DNA of 64,000 bases from Zoroaster sp. YZ-2022 (GCA_029582265.1 CM055823.1:2914001-2978000), one strand, 5' to 3'. Numbered from the stretch's first letter, positions 12,086 through 21,935 are shown. Notes: generated from the letters alone by a model not told the origin. Made by a program: numbers and translations.

Positions 12086-12423
12086 GTAAGTAAAATCACC
12101 ATTTTTTTTTGGGCGCTCTAGACAGTTAAAACATGTATAAGGTTAACGTATCTAGACTGTCAAAATAGTCGCAATATCACAATTTCAGCGCCTGAGTTTC
12201 GGAACCACTACCGTTAGCGAATGAGACCAACCTGTAATAAGGATAGGCTAAGGTGGGGGGCAAACTGCGGTCCGTACACATTTATGGGGCAACTCTGGCA
12301 TCAGCTTTGTTAGTACTGACCACGATGAGAAAGAATGTCGTATCCAACCATAAACTAGTTTTAAAAAAAATTTTATGATTTTTTAGGGGAATAGTTTGGG
12401 TATTGACTTTTAAATAATTGGGG

Positions 12424-12923
12424 NNNNNNNNNNNNNNNNNNNNNNNNNNNNNNNNNNNNNNNNNNNNNNNNNNNNNNNNNNNNNNNNNNNNNNNNNNNNN
12501 NNNNNNNNNNNNNNNNNNNNNNNNNNNNNNNNNNNNNNNNNNNNNNNNNNNNNNNNNNNNNNNNNNNNNNNNNNNNNNNNNNNNNNNNNNNNNNNNNNNN
12601 NNNNNNNNNNNNNNNNNNNNNNNNNNNNNNNNNNNNNNNNNNNNNNNNNNNNNNNNNNNNNNNNNNNNNNNNNNNNNNNNNNNNNNNNNNNNNNNNNNNN
12701 NNNNNNNNNNNNNNNNNNNNNNNNNNNNNNNNNNNNNNNNNNNNNNNNNNNNNNNNNNNNNNNNNNNNNNNNNNNNNNNNNNNNNNNNNNNNNNNNNNNN
12801 NNNNNNNNNNNNNNNNNNNNNNNNNNNNNNNNNNNNNNNNNNNNNNNNNNNNNNNNNNNNNNNNNNNNNNNNNNNNNNNNNNNNNNNNNNNNNNNNNNNN
12901 NNNNNNNNNNNNNNNNNNNNNNN
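12424..12923. other. assembly gap, 500 N
   Basis: Exactly 500 N, as in the second gap at 58754-59253, so the length is probably a placeholder for an unknown distance. Confidence 0.99.
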
Positions 12924-14327
12924 TTTTGCTGTTGTTATCAAAAATGAGGAATGTCCCCAAGGGACCGTTTCCGTAAACAAGCTCTGAAGTTCACATAAAG
13001 TATAAAATCATTGAAATCGATTTTGAGATTTTGTGTATTAAGGTACAAAGTTTGTGTGTTATTTTACTTTTTAGAAAATATCAATAAAGTAGAAAATAAA
13101 AGACCTTTTCTCAAAGCGTGTCTGTGTCCATTTTGTTGCAAATCGTCCTCGTTAGCTCCAAAAAACAGTTTGAACTCCTTTTAAGCGCCATATCGAGCCA
13201 CGCCATTATCATTTAACGTGCATGTTTGGTACTATTAGAAAGGTCATGATGTGACCTCTATAACATGTAATGACATCACTGTCTGAATACTGAATAATAA
13301 GATAGCGCCCAAAACCTAATACAGAAAGTCTCCTTGTTGCTAAGTCTAAGTCTACGTCGTAGGGTTCCAGTGAGCTGATTGGGCCGAAAGTGCGTCAACG
13401 GGTTACTGAGCTTGCGCAGTTTGGATGTTTACCTCGAATGGAAGTAGACAAGCGCCAAAGCGGGCGGTTTAAGCGCAGCCTGCCGGCCTGATTGTACTGT
13501 GTGCTTTCGCGTACCTTGCATATGTCAGCGTACATGTACATGTGCACGGCACATGCACTAGGCATGGGATCGTAGCGACCGGTCAAGCATTGTATAGTAG
13601 TATACGTCACGTTATTCATGTACACGCATGATCGTTGTTTGACGGTGTTTGTTTATCAAACATTCAGAGACCCAGAACTTCTAAAGTAATTTGAGCATTG
13701 ACGTTAAACTTTCACAGAGTATTCTTAAAGACATGGTCCATACGCCTGTTAAATTTTGTGATTCTACCCTTTCCGAAAGATTACTATTGCCACGGTAAGT
13801 TATTTCGTTCAAGTTCAGATACTATGTACAGCGCGCCCCATATGTAATACACGCAGCGCGTAAGTTCAAACATTTGTTTTGTTGCGCGTACTTTTTTAAA
13901 AACCCGTTTTTCTCATAAAACGTTTCTGTAACAATCCCACCAGTATCTCAACTTCTTTGTTTACTAACTTTGGAACGGAAAAAGGGACACATTTATGTTT
14001 GGCTTCATTGGAAAGCCCATTCAATGCTCGTTATGATGTATGCATATCTCCATTTTTCATATTTGGGGGACATTCCTCATTACGATAGAGCGAGTCACAA
14101 ATATGTATTTATGCGCACCAGTTTCAACAAACTTTTGAGCACACTAACAGCAACATTAACTGATGGACAGAGGGATATCCCAATGAGGTTTGCACAAGAT
14201 TGTAGATTTAGATCAGCAATGTATACCTCATCCTGTGAAGAAATGGCCGTCCAAAAACATCCATGCCCATCAAATGCATCATATACCTTTAAAAGGACAC
14301 ACAAGCTTGACAAGAAAGCCAACATAC
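12924..14327. other. CpG-containing stretch without an assigned gene
   Basis: Roughly 13140-13660 has many CpG dinucleotides compared with the surrounding AT-rich DNA, as expected near a promoter. The open frames here (up to 148 codons at 13970-14416 plus) show no family features. The words TCATTGGAAAGCCC and GAGTCACAAAT near 14007-14104 recur in similar form near 62100-62195, suggesting an old dispersed repeat. Confidence 0.4.
13733..13794 (+). CDS. possible 5' coding exon
   Basis: An ATG in the sequence AGACATGG starts a 20-codon open segment (MVHTPVKFCDSTLSERLLLP) that ends at a consensus donor, CACG|GTAAGT, just downstream of the CpG-rich block. No further exon on the plus strand was identified and the peptide is not recognised. 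Confidence 0.2.
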
Positions 14328-14459
14328 CTCGAGCGTATCCTCCTTGTCCGAGACCAAGCAGTTTAATGCCAGTCTTTTCTAGGACAGCCAGCAGTGATCT
14401 GCAAACTCCATTTTGATTAGGTCAGCCTCAATCATCACTTCTAAAGCTCCACTAGCGAC
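14328..14459 (-). CDS. putative internal exon with a frameshift, unknown product
   Basis: On the minus strand an acceptor TTGTTTCTTATAG and a donor GAG|GTATGT bound 132 bp. The first half reads VASGALEVMIEADLI, and after a one-base shift the second half reads RSLLAVLEKTGIKLLGLGQG. No single frame is open through the whole exon. Its entry phase does not fit the phase-1 end of the CUB exon at 15664, so it may belong to another gene or be separated by a missing exon. Family not recognised. Confidence 0.3.
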
Positions 14460-14562
14460 CTATAAGAAACAAACATTCCCTCTTGTATTCCTCTCTCAAT
14501 CACAATTACATGTAACATGTTTCCCTTCATTAACCCTTCTATGACTGCAAGGGTCAAAATCA

Positions 14563-14748
14563 GTCAAAATGTTGATATACTTGCCAAGGTATATCTAGTG
14601 CACTAGAACACTGTCAAACCTTGCAGTCAAAATGTTGATATACTTGCCAAGGTATATCTAGTGCACTAGAACACTGTCAAACCTTGCAGTCAAAATGTTG
14701 ATATACTTGCCAAGGTATATCTAGTGCACTAGAACACTGTCAAACCTT
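14563..14748. repeat. 62-bp tandem repeat, three copies
   Basis: Three nearly perfect copies of a unit starting AGTCAAAATGTTGATATACT and including CTAGTGCACTAG, with starts at 14563, 14625 and 14687. A partial copy, AGTCAAAATGTTGACATACT, is found again near 21143, so the sequence existed as an interspersed repeat before amplification. Confidence 0.92.
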
Positions 14749-15410
14749 GCATGTAGTAAGTAAAATTTACAGGTCAAAATGAGTCAACCGTTTTTGACTG
14801 GTAAAAGTATTGTTTTGTATTGTTGAGGGTGGTCAAAATGACGGTAAAAACCAGTCAAAAATGCCCCTGTGTGCACATTTGGGTCAACAATCAAAACAGG
14901 CAGTTGACTGGTTTTGACCACTATAGCTACTTGCCACTCAAGTTCAGCTGTAGTAGGAGGGTTAATCAAGTACTTATGAGTAATTGCTGTGTGATTACTC
15001 AAGTAGTGAATTTCACTAATCACCAAATACTACAAGTGTGTATATATATATCATGAACACTGAGGACGATCAGAGCACACTGATCGAAACGTTGAGAATT
15101 TCACATGGTGTCACTGCAATTAGTCTTACTTATAATGAACCCGTTTTAGATCATTTTAAAGTAATCAAATAAAACAAAGGAAATGGACTACATAGTAAAT
15201 AACACTGGTGTGATTGGGCAGTTTTGAAAAATGCAAGTAAATTTTGCTTGGGGTATTGGAGCCACTGTTGTGAACAGCGCTGGGGTGAAATCTATAAGCA
15301 TTTGTTTTGCTTTCCTTTATTGCTTAAATCACAACATTGTGATTTGTAACAATACTTTTTCAATGTTCCATAAGTGTAATAACAATGAAAAACTGGCTTC
15401 AGGTATTATG

Positions 15411-15634
15411 TTAAATGAGCAGTATCGTCACAATCAACAGGACATGGAATTGGAATGCATGTTTTAGATTAACTCACTGACTTAAAATAATTCCCCACAT
15501 GATAAGTTCATATTACCACTGCTGCTGCATACATGAGCCAGTAATTTTCAGTCACTGTGTTCAATTTAAGCTAAGACATCGATTCCATGCCCTGTTGAAT
15601 GTCTACTCTGATCATGACGATACTGCCCCTTTAA
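15411..15634. mobile_element. MITE family R2, copy inside a CUB-gene intron or 3' flank
   Basis: TTAAATGAGCAGTATCGTCA and GGACATGGAATTGGAATG on the left mirror CGATTCCATGCCCTGTTGAA and CTGCCCCTTTAA on the right. The interior (TTTTCAGTCACTGTGTTCAA) matches the R2 copies at 8.6, 39.7 and 46.6 kb. It lies about 30 bp downstream of the minus-strand CUB exon donor. Confidence 0.65.
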
Positions 15635-15663
15635 TATAGAAATCATTTTTAATGAGAAAGTAC

Positions 15664-15832
15664 CTTTATCCGAGAGTCCCATAAACATATATTCTGCATG
15701 GAAACCTTTCTTGACAATGCTACTGTCTGTGACGAACGTTACGACAACCTCGTTGCTAGATGATACCCAACCAAACGGCAGCTGGCTGCCACAATATTTG
15801 ATATTTCGTGAGGTGTCAAACTTATCTGTTAT
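15664..15832 (-). CDS. CUB domain, C-terminal half (exon of multi-CUB gene)
   Basis: Acceptor AACAAATACAG and donor AAAG|GTAC bound a 169-bp open exon in phase 0 to 1. It reads ITDKFDTSRNIKYCGSQLPF, then WVSSSNEVVVTFVTDSSI and KKGFHAEYMFMG. This is the second half of a CUB module: the fourth-strand Cys, LP, SSxNEVVVxFxTDxS and GFxAxY are the standard landmarks. CUB domains are extracellular beta-sandwiches used for protein or carbohydrate binding. Joined to the exon at 18220-18470 it completes one domain of 140 residues. It is intact here, with no stop or frameshift. Confidence 0.85.
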
Positions 15833-15904
15833 CTGTATTTGTTGCCAAAATTAAAGGAAAACAACTTACATCAACAATGCGCACAAGAACCTCATAAAAT
15901 CAAT

Positions 15905-16288
15905 GGAGGAGGCCAAAGTCATGGTACAGCCAAGCCTTTGAGAAGCCTGGCAAGGCCTGGGCTAGCTGGCCTCCTAATCTGTCTTGTGAGTCCTAATCCT
16001 GTAACAATACAGTACCTGCCAATCAACATAACCTGAGCTTCTGGAGGGCCTAGCCCAGCCAAGTAGACCTCATTATAATGGCTGCAGTTGTGAACTAAAG
16101 ACAGCCAAGGTGTCAATTGAGTTTGTGTTAACAATAAGCTATTTGAGATCTATTCATTAGTAAAGGGTCTTTTGTGTTCCAGGTAGGGTATATAACAAGC
16201 AGAAAGCGGATTATATAGGCTCATAGACCTATGCCTGGCTGGGCTTCTCAAAGGCTTTGCTCTACCATGACTGTGTGACCCTCCTCCC
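15905..16288. mobile_element. MITE family M3, copy 1
   Basis: The left end GGAGGAGGCCAAAGTCATGG continues with ACAGCCAAGCCTTTGAGAAGCC; the right end is its imperfect reverse complement, finishing in CCCTCCTCCC. A second copy is at 25528-25880 with its interior in the opposite orientation (for example, CTGTATTG-flanking sequence and CCTCCAGAATCC are mirrored). No coding capacity. Confidence 0.75.
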
Positions 16289-16398
16289 TAAATGTGTCAC
16301 CTGTTCATTAAGGTTTGCTGAATTTCAAACCCCCATAAATAAATTTAGTGTGCCACCTTAAGGGAAGGTACAACATCGTTTATTACAGGTTTTGGGCG

Positions 16399-16453
16399 TG
16401 GTCACTGGCAATAAGGACCGAGTCGAATGCGAAGTCCTTATTGCCTGTGACCA
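16399..16453. other. 20-bp-stem hairpin with 15-base loop
   Basis: TGGTCACTGGCAATAAGGAC is followed after 15 bases by GTCCTTATTGCCTGTGACCA, a 19-of-20 inverted match. Weaker pairing extends outwards through the two CAGG/TTTTG blocks. It probably marks a small foldback repeat within the CUB-gene intron. A regulatory role cannot be judged. Confidence 0.8.
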
Positions 16454-16610
16454 TTCACAAAACAGGTCATTATCCTGCAGTAAAAACCAACCGTCATCAA
16501 TTTCATTTTTAAAATGTAAATTGTAATTTTTGTTGAAGCCAAAAAGAAATTCACAGCAAATTCACATTTTGGGGAAACACAAAACACTTGAAAAGAACAT
16601 GAGTCAGTAT

Positions 16611-16947
16611 CACTATGAAAAACTTCACCCTGAAAATCTGTTCTGCCTTGAAATAACAGTTCACCATAATTTCACTGTAATTTCACGGTGTCTCTTCCTC
16701 TCAGATATTGGCAATAATGTTCACAATGATTTCATGGCAAATTCACAGCACTCTTGAGAATTAATGAGCTGCCCCAAAACTGCCACGAGAAGTTCATGGA
16801 TTTTCACGGCGTTTTCACAGCGAAGGAATCCCAAGAATATTTCATGGAGTTTTCACAGTGTTGTGTCATCGTGAAATTGCCGTGAATTATTTATTTCACG
16901 GTAAAATTGATTTTCAGGGCATTTTCAGGGTAAAGTTATTTATAGTG
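16611..16947. mobile_element. MITE family M4, copy 1
   Basis: The ends are long inverted repeats: CACTATGAAAAACTTCACCC with GAAAATCTGTTCTGCC on the left, and GATTTTCAGGGCATTTTCAG with GGGTAAAGTTATTTATAGTG on the right. The interior repeats the words TTTCATGG, TTCACAG and TTCACGG. A second copy, inverted, is at 17793-18159. No coding capacity. Confidence 0.75.
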
Positions 16948-16948
16948 T

Positions 16949-17397
16949 ATGATGGAAAACAACCTTCATCACTCTGGTTGGTTCAAATGCATGTCACATG
17001 TCGGCTAAATAGAACATGAGTCAACATGATGTAAAACAACCTTCATCACTCTGGTTGGTTCAAATGCATGTCACATGTCAGCTAAATAGAACATGAGTCA
17101 ACATGATGCAAAACAACCCACTCTGGTTGGTTCAAATACATGTCACATGTCGGCTAAATAGAACATGAGTCAACATGATGCAAAACAACCTTCATCACTC
17201 TGGTTGGTTCAAATGCATGTCACATGTCGGCTAAATAGAACATGAGTCAACATGATGCAAAACAACCTTCATCACTCTGGTTGGTTCAAATGCATGTCAC
17301 ATGTCGGCTAAATAGAACATGAGTCAACATGATGCAAAACAACCTTCATCACTCTGGTTGGTTCAAATGCATGTCACATGTCGGCTAAATAGAACAG
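16949..17397. repeat. 77-bp tandem repeat, about six copies
   Basis: The unit begins GATGCAAAACAACCTTCATC and contains TCTGGTTGGTTCAAATGCAT and GTCGGCTAAATAGAACATGA. One unit (from 17105) lacks the 9 bases CTTCATCAC-like segment. It starts immediately at the right end of MITE M4 copy 1 and lies within an intron of the CUB gene. Confidence 0.93.
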
Positions 17398-17792
17398 CTG
17401 GCAAATAGGTGGCTTTCTGCGCTGTTCTGATTTTGATAAGCCATGTCTGTACCATCTGTTAATACACCCCAACGGATTACATTTTGTCCAATCAGATTGT
17501 CTCAACTGTTTTGGACATTTATGAATATATAATCATCTAAAAGTATATTTGGTATGTAAATATTTCATAGGGGGCACCAATAAGGCTAAGAACAGGGCGA
17601 CGGAGGCAGTGGCTTCCATGAAATTTAAGGCCTGTATTTTAAGGCAAGACACCAATAATCAAAGTAGAGTGCCCCTGCTAGCACCCGCTCAAGGGTGACT
17701 CTTGTTATGGATTTTTTACAAGCTCCCGTGCGCACACGGTCATCAGTTGCTAGTTGCATGACAAAGACAACGACTGAACAATGAGTTCAAAA

Positions 17793-18159
17793 CACTGAAT
17801 AACTTTACCCTGAAAATGCCCTGAAAATCTGTTTTTCCATGAAATAAATAGTTCACGGTAATTTCATGACACAATACTGTGAAAACGCCATGAAATACTC
17901 TTTTGGGATTCCTTCGCCATGAAAATGCAGTGAAAACGCTATAAAAATGCAGTGAAAACGCCATGAACTTCTTGTGGCAGTTTTGGGGCAGCTCATTAAT
18001 TCTTGAGAGTGCCATGAATTTGCCGTGAAATCACAGTGAACATTATTGCCAATATCTAAGAGGAAGAGACACCATGAAATTGCCGCGAAATTACGGTGAA
18101 CTGTTATTTCGTGGCAAAACGGATTTTCAGGATATTTCAGGGTAAAGTTATTCATAGTG
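17793..18159. mobile_element. MITE family M4, copy 2 (inverted to copy 1)
   Basis: Starts CACTGAATAACTTTACCCTG and ends GGGTAAAGTTATTCATAGTG. Internal words occur in the reverse-complement order of copy 1, for example GGCAGTTTTGGGGCAGCTCA here against TGAGCTGCCCCAAAACTGCC there. A short internal duplication (GCAGTGAAAACGC) is present only in this copy. Confidence 0.75.
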
Positions 18160-18219
18160 AAAGGATGGTCACGGTGACTGCGCTGGTAGTCAGTCGCAGT
18201 GGAACAAAGTCTACTGTAC

Positions 18220-18470
18220 CTCAATGAAGTCATATTCACAAGCTGTTTGCGTTTTGGGAATTGACTGCCGTTTGTAGAGCGTATGTTCAGACACTGGTTC
18301 TCTTCTCTTACGTATCTTGGTGACCGGTGTAGTGCTTGGGTTCTCCAACGTTAGATCAGTGAAACTAACAAAGACGACCTCATAGGATTTGCCTTGTAGT
18401 AGGTAGTCAATGTGAACGTTAGATGGGTAGTCATCTGGATAGTTTGGACTTGTGAAAGATCCGTCAGTAC
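18220..18470 (-). CDS. CUB domain, N-terminal half (exon of multi-CUB gene)
   Basis: Acceptor CGGACTTTTACAG and donor GAG|GTACAG bound 251 bp, entry phase 1 and exit phase 0. It reads TDGSFTSPNYPDDYPSNV, HIDYLLQGKSYEVVFVSFTD, and ends TACEYDFIE. SPNYPxxYP and CxYDFIE are standard CUB landmarks. About 28 extra, basic residues (around KIRKRREPVSEHTLYKRQ) sit between strands, where most CUBs have a short loop, and could form an exposed or protease-sensitive loop. The exit phase matches the phase-0 entry of the exon at 15832, giving CEYDFIE-ITDKFDT across the intron, exactly the expected CUB order. No stops. Confidence 0.85.
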
Positions 18471-18789
18471 CTGTAAAAGTCCGACTTGCTGTTTGGATTT
18501 AAACAAAGGAAGGTTTTATTTGTAACAGACATGATACTTTAATACCGAGGTCAGTCCTAGACATTTTAAACATTCTGATTGGTTGAGACCTGGTCACATG
18601 GTTATGTTTAAAACTGTCTCAAACGGTAATAAAAAAGACATCTCAGAAAGTTATAAAAAAGATTGGCTTAGGAACCTTATCTAATCTCACCCACTAACTC
18701 CACCCGGAACAATCTAAATTCTCACCCGCAAAAATTCTCGTCCTCACAATTTTTTACTCCTAGTTTCCTACAAAACCTTTAGAAAAGCC

Positions 18790-18985
18790 TTAACAATAGA
18801 AGCCAACCACACTAGTTTGATGTAATAACTTAACCTGGCTGGGCACTGTTGACATAATGTTAATCTGTCCACACAATAGAAGCCAGCCACCCTGGCTGGG
18901 CACTGTTGACATAATGTTAATCTGTCCACACAATAGAAGCCAGCCACACCAGTTTGATGGCCCAACGTTAATCTGTCCACACAAT
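18790..18985. repeat. 57-bp tandem repeat, about 2.5 copies plus a fragment
   Basis: Unit words are CTGGCTGGGCACTGTTGACA, TAATGTTAATCTGTCCACAC and AATAGAAGCCAGCCAC. Two units are almost identical and are flanked by partial ones. Lies in the CUB-gene intron. Confidence 0.9.
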
Positions 18986-19344
18986 GGAAAGGCTAAATTG
19001 GCAATTCAAAAGGTCTATGCTCTGCAGGAACACTCTTGTCAATGAATTAGGGTTATTTTTTTAGTACTGTAGCTTCATCAATGCTTTCTGGGCGAGTGTC
19101 ACGATAATACTGGGAGAATGAGCCAGTGGTTTTAGCGGGAGAGATTGGCGTGAGTCCCTTAAACAGTTGTAAAAAAGACAGGTCTGAAATAGTGGGTTAA
19201 AAGTCCGGTCTCAATTGTTATTTTAAAAGACCAATATTAAAAACTGAATCTGGTTGATGTTTAAGACAGAAGGTGACTCATCAAGTGCTTTTGCTCCAAA
19301 CTGGACAGTCATTCTGACCAGACCATTATTAAACTGCAATCAAA

Positions 19345-19723
19345 GAAAAGGATAATAATATAATATGGACTTATATAGCACACGTATCCACCAAACTGGT
19401 GCTCAAGGCACATTACATTATTACCCCTGCTCATCAGGCTCATAAATCATTCCTGAAACCATCTCAGCTCCCTGGGGAGTATACAGCTCAATTGCTGCCA
19501 TTTCAGTGCATAGGGCTAATCAAACAACCAATCAACTCTTCCCTGACGAGTACCCATTTAATCCTGGGTGGAGAGAAGCATTGTGGTGTCTTGCTGAAGG
19601 ACACAAGCACCATGGTCACAGCCAGGATTCGAACTCACATTCTGACATCTCAGCCCTCAGAAAACAAATCCGATGCACTAAACCGCTCATCCATGACACT
19701 CCACTCCAAGCATGGCTAATTGT
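19345..19723 (-). mobile_element. tRNA-derived SINE, family S2
   Basis: On the minus strand it starts from a tRNA-like head (AACCG...; B box read as GGATTCGAACTCAC on the plus strand). It continues with CTTGTGTCCTT-like and GGGAGCTGAGATGG-like words and ends with GTGGATACGTGTGCTATATAAG and an AT-rich tail. The same order occurs at 20497-20862 (minus) and 46266-46610 (plus). It is older than those, with many substitutions. Confidence 0.82.
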
Positions 19724-20155
19724 TGTTCAGTGTGGTTGTAACACTGATAGACAATATCTGGGGAGGTAAGATCAGTTTTGTAGCATGGCTAATTGTTGTT
19801 CAGTGTGGTTGTAACACTGATAGACAATATCTGGAGAGGTAAGGTCAGTTTAGCAGCATGGCTAATTGTTGTTCAGTGCGGTTGTAACACTGATAGACAA
19901 TATCTGGAGAGGTAAGGTCAGTTTAGCAGCATGGCTAATTGTTGTTCAGTGTGGTTGTAACACTGATAGACAATATCTGGAGAGGTAAGGTCAGTTTAGC
20001 AGCATGGCTAATTGTCATTCAGTGTGGTTGTAACACTGATAGACAATATCTGAGGAGGTAAGATCAGTTTTGTAAGCATGGCTAATTGTCGTTCAGTGTG
20101 GTTGTAACACTGATAGACAATATCTGGGGAGGTAAGATCAGTTTTGCAGTATTTT
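19710..20155. repeat. 73-bp tandem repeat, six copies
   Basis: Units start CATGGCTAATTGTTGTTCAG near 19710, 19784, 19857, 19930, 20003 and 20078 and contain GGTTGTAACACTGATAGACA and ATATCTGGAGAGGTAAG. The first unit abuts the SINE S2 head. It lies about 130 bp downstream, in gene direction, of the exon at 20284-20370. Confidence 0.93.
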
Positions 20156-20283
20156 TGTTCGTTAGCTAGACCAGCATGCATTGCTAAAATCAGTTCGGGC
20201 ATGCGCACTATGGTATTTGCAAAGATGGCTATGTGTCAACACTTTGTTGGGATAATTGGATCACGTAAATGAGGGTAAGTTAC

Positions 20284-20370
20284 CTGTAGGGTGACAACGG
20301 GGATCACTGGAAAAGAAACCATTGACGGTATGTTGGCTGGAACAAGGTCCACTGATGAATTGTAGATAAC
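20284..20370 (-). CDS. 29-codon exon of the multi-CUB gene (probable)
   Basis: A strong acceptor (TTTTGTCTGAGACAG) and donor (CAG|GTAACT) bound 87 bp, phase 0 to 0, reading VIYNSSVDLVPANIPSMVSF and ending VVTLQ. Its phase fits the exon at 21852, giving SAGNE-VIYNSS, so it may supply the last strands of that CUB, though the match to the CUB pattern is loose here. Confidence 0.5.
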
Positions 20371-20496
20371 CTGTCTCAGACAAAATAAATAAAAATTACA
20401 TTCAACAACTAGAAAAGTTTTCAGTTTCTGAATGGAAATAAACAACTTATAAATAAGTTCCCAGAGCATGGATAATGAGTTAATAAGGTAGGAATT

Positions 20497-20862
20497 GATA
20501 ATAATAATAATAATAATAATAATGTATAGATTTATATAGCGCACGTATCCACCAACTAAGTGGCGCTCAAGGCGCATTATATTATTATCCCTGCTCATAA
20601 GGCTCATAAGGCTCATAAATCATTCCTGAAACCATCTCAGCTCCCTGGGGAGTATACAGCTCAATTGCTGCCATTTCTAGCGCATAGAGAGCAAACCATC
20701 TCTGCCTTCACAGGTACCCAATTTAACCCCTGGGTGGAGAGAAGCAATTATGGTTAAGTGTCTTGCTCAAGGACACAGGTGTCACGGCCGGGGCTCGAAC
20801 CCACACTCTGCTGCTGGCAACACCAGAACTTGAGTTCAGTGCGCTAGACCACTCGGCCACGA
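20497..20862 (-). mobile_element. tRNA-derived SINE, family S2
   Basis: The 3' end lies at low coordinates: an ATT/ATA microsatellite tail, then the complement of GGATACGTGCGCTATATAAA. The tRNA-like head is at the high end, with the complement of GTGGCCGAGTGGTC (A box region) and GGGTTCGAGCCCC (B box). The tRNA head resembles a class II (Leu/Ser) tRNA. A second SINE with the same head follows directly at 20875. Confidence 0.88.
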
Positions 20863-20874
20863 CAATCCACTTTT

Positions 20875-21057
20875 CGAGCATTATACAACACCACGGGACC
20901 TGACGACTTTACGTCCCATCCGAAGGACGAAGCAATTATGGTTAAGTACCTTGCTCAAGGATACAAGTGTCACGACCGGGGCTCGAACCCACACCCTGCT
21001 GCTGGCAACACCAGAACTTGAGTTCGGTGCGCTAGACCGCTCGGCCACGACACTCCA
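20875..21057 (-). mobile_element. tRNA-derived SINE, family S3 (3'-truncated)
   Basis: The head is almost the same as in S2 (complement of GTGTCGTGGCCGAGCGGTCT and of GGGTTCGAGCCCCGGTC) but the body differs: GCTTCGTCCTTCGGATGGGA, then ACGTAAAGTCGTCAGGTCCC. The same body at 46846-47080 goes on to GGCGCTTTATAAATGCAG, which is missing here. It is placed head to tail with the S2 copy, so the pair looks like a double insertion. Confidence 0.82.
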
Positions 21058-21195
21058 TTAAAGCCAGACTTTTGATATTAAAATGATGTACCACATCTAT
21101 ATTTTATAAGAATCAAGAGATGACTACAAGAGTCAAAATCAGTCAAAATGTTGACATACTTGCCAAGGTATTGCATTTAACATGTGTTGTAGACT

Positions 21196-21590
21196 TGGGC
21201 AATATCAATTGTTTTCATCCACGATATATCGGCAAACTAATATTGCAATTTTCGATACTATCGCGATTACTATTTTTCATTCAGGCATGATTGCTTTAGA
21301 GCCGATAACCACAGGTATATAACCCTCTACATGCATCACAATAAATCACAAATTCGTTTGCCGAGCGTGTATGTACTTCTGAAGTAGTTCGTTTTTTTTT
21401 CTTACTTCGAAAAGCTAAAAAGACTTGTAATTTTGTTTCCATGGAATTTCTGACTTAACTCACAATGGCGATTTTTTTTAAAATTGCGATATATTTTGCT
21501 GATATCTTGATAACTTAAAAAAGTTCTCGAAATCGTAATCTAATAAAAAAGGTATCGCGATATTCGATATCGTGTTATCGCCCAAGCTTA
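21196..21590. mobile_element. candidate DNA-transposon MITE, TTGGGC ends
   Basis: The left end CTTGGGCAATATCAATTG corresponds to the complement of the right end, GATATCGTGTTATCGCCCAAG. Both halves contain ATATCG and CGCGAT words. No matching target duplication could be read, so the superfamily is not assigned. Confidence 0.55.
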
Positions 21591-21851
21591 TTGTAAACTC
21601 AAAATCTTATTAAAAAAGTAAATTTCTGCCTGAAGAATGGCTTTTGAATGTTAAAACAAGGAATTTAGGTTAAATTACACAATTAGTGAAAAGAATGTGT
21701 GTACTACCAATGCGTGTGTGTATTACGTATTGACTTTATGAACAGGACAGTCTGTACAACAGTTTACAAATCACTCAAAATATGCATCTTGAAAAGACCA
21801 TGTAGATGGTACGTCATATCACTCTTGACCTTTGACCTGATGGAGTTTTAC

Positions 21852-21935
21852 CTCATTTCCAGCCGAAGTCCATGTGAATGGCCGTTTTGATGTCTCGCAT
21901 GTTTTCTGACTCCGTTGGGTGGTAGTGTCTATCAC
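21852..21935 (-). CDS. CUB domain, C-terminal half, first part (exon of multi-CUB gene)
   Basis: Acceptor TTCTGTGGCTGTAG and donor GAG|GTAAAA bound 84 bp, phase 0 to 0, reading VIDTTTQRSQKTCETSKRPF and TWTSAGNE. The Cys, Pro and W-T-S-x-x-N-E run is the CUB pattern seen again in the exon at 23977. It fits after the phase-0 end of 22830-23008 (LKDCDTHIK-VIDTTT). The domain must be completed by another exon, probably 20284-20370. Confidence 0.7.

Larger units (their letters stand above)
10985..12295. mobile_element. 1.3-kb inverted-repeat element with arms of about 400 bp
   Basis: The left arm (about 10990-11385) is the reverse complement of the right arm (about 11920-12288) over nearly its whole length. 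Anchors in the same mirrored order are GCCCCATAAATGTG, CAGGTTGGTCTCATTC, GCTAACGGTAGT, TTTTGACAGTCTAGATAC, AATGGTGATTTTACTT, GACATATAGGCC, TTGAATGTATGAAGAGTGT and TGTGCACATACTTGCT. The arms carry small indels and perhaps 20 percent divergence by eye. The 530-bp spacer holds microsatellites. Very long terminal inverted repeats suggest a DNA transposon or foldback element; no transposase was recognised. Confidence 0.8.

Noticed and set aside
13970..14416. 148-codon plus-strand gene
   Set aside because: It runs antisense over a better splice-bounded exon at 14328-14459 and its translation shows no family features.
19260..19336. Another CUB-gene exon (TTTAATAATGGTCTGGTC after ATTGCAG, minus strand)
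   Set aside because: The acceptor is fair and the frame open (FNNGLVRMTVQFGAKALDES), but no donor in the required phase 1 follows and the CUB match is poor.
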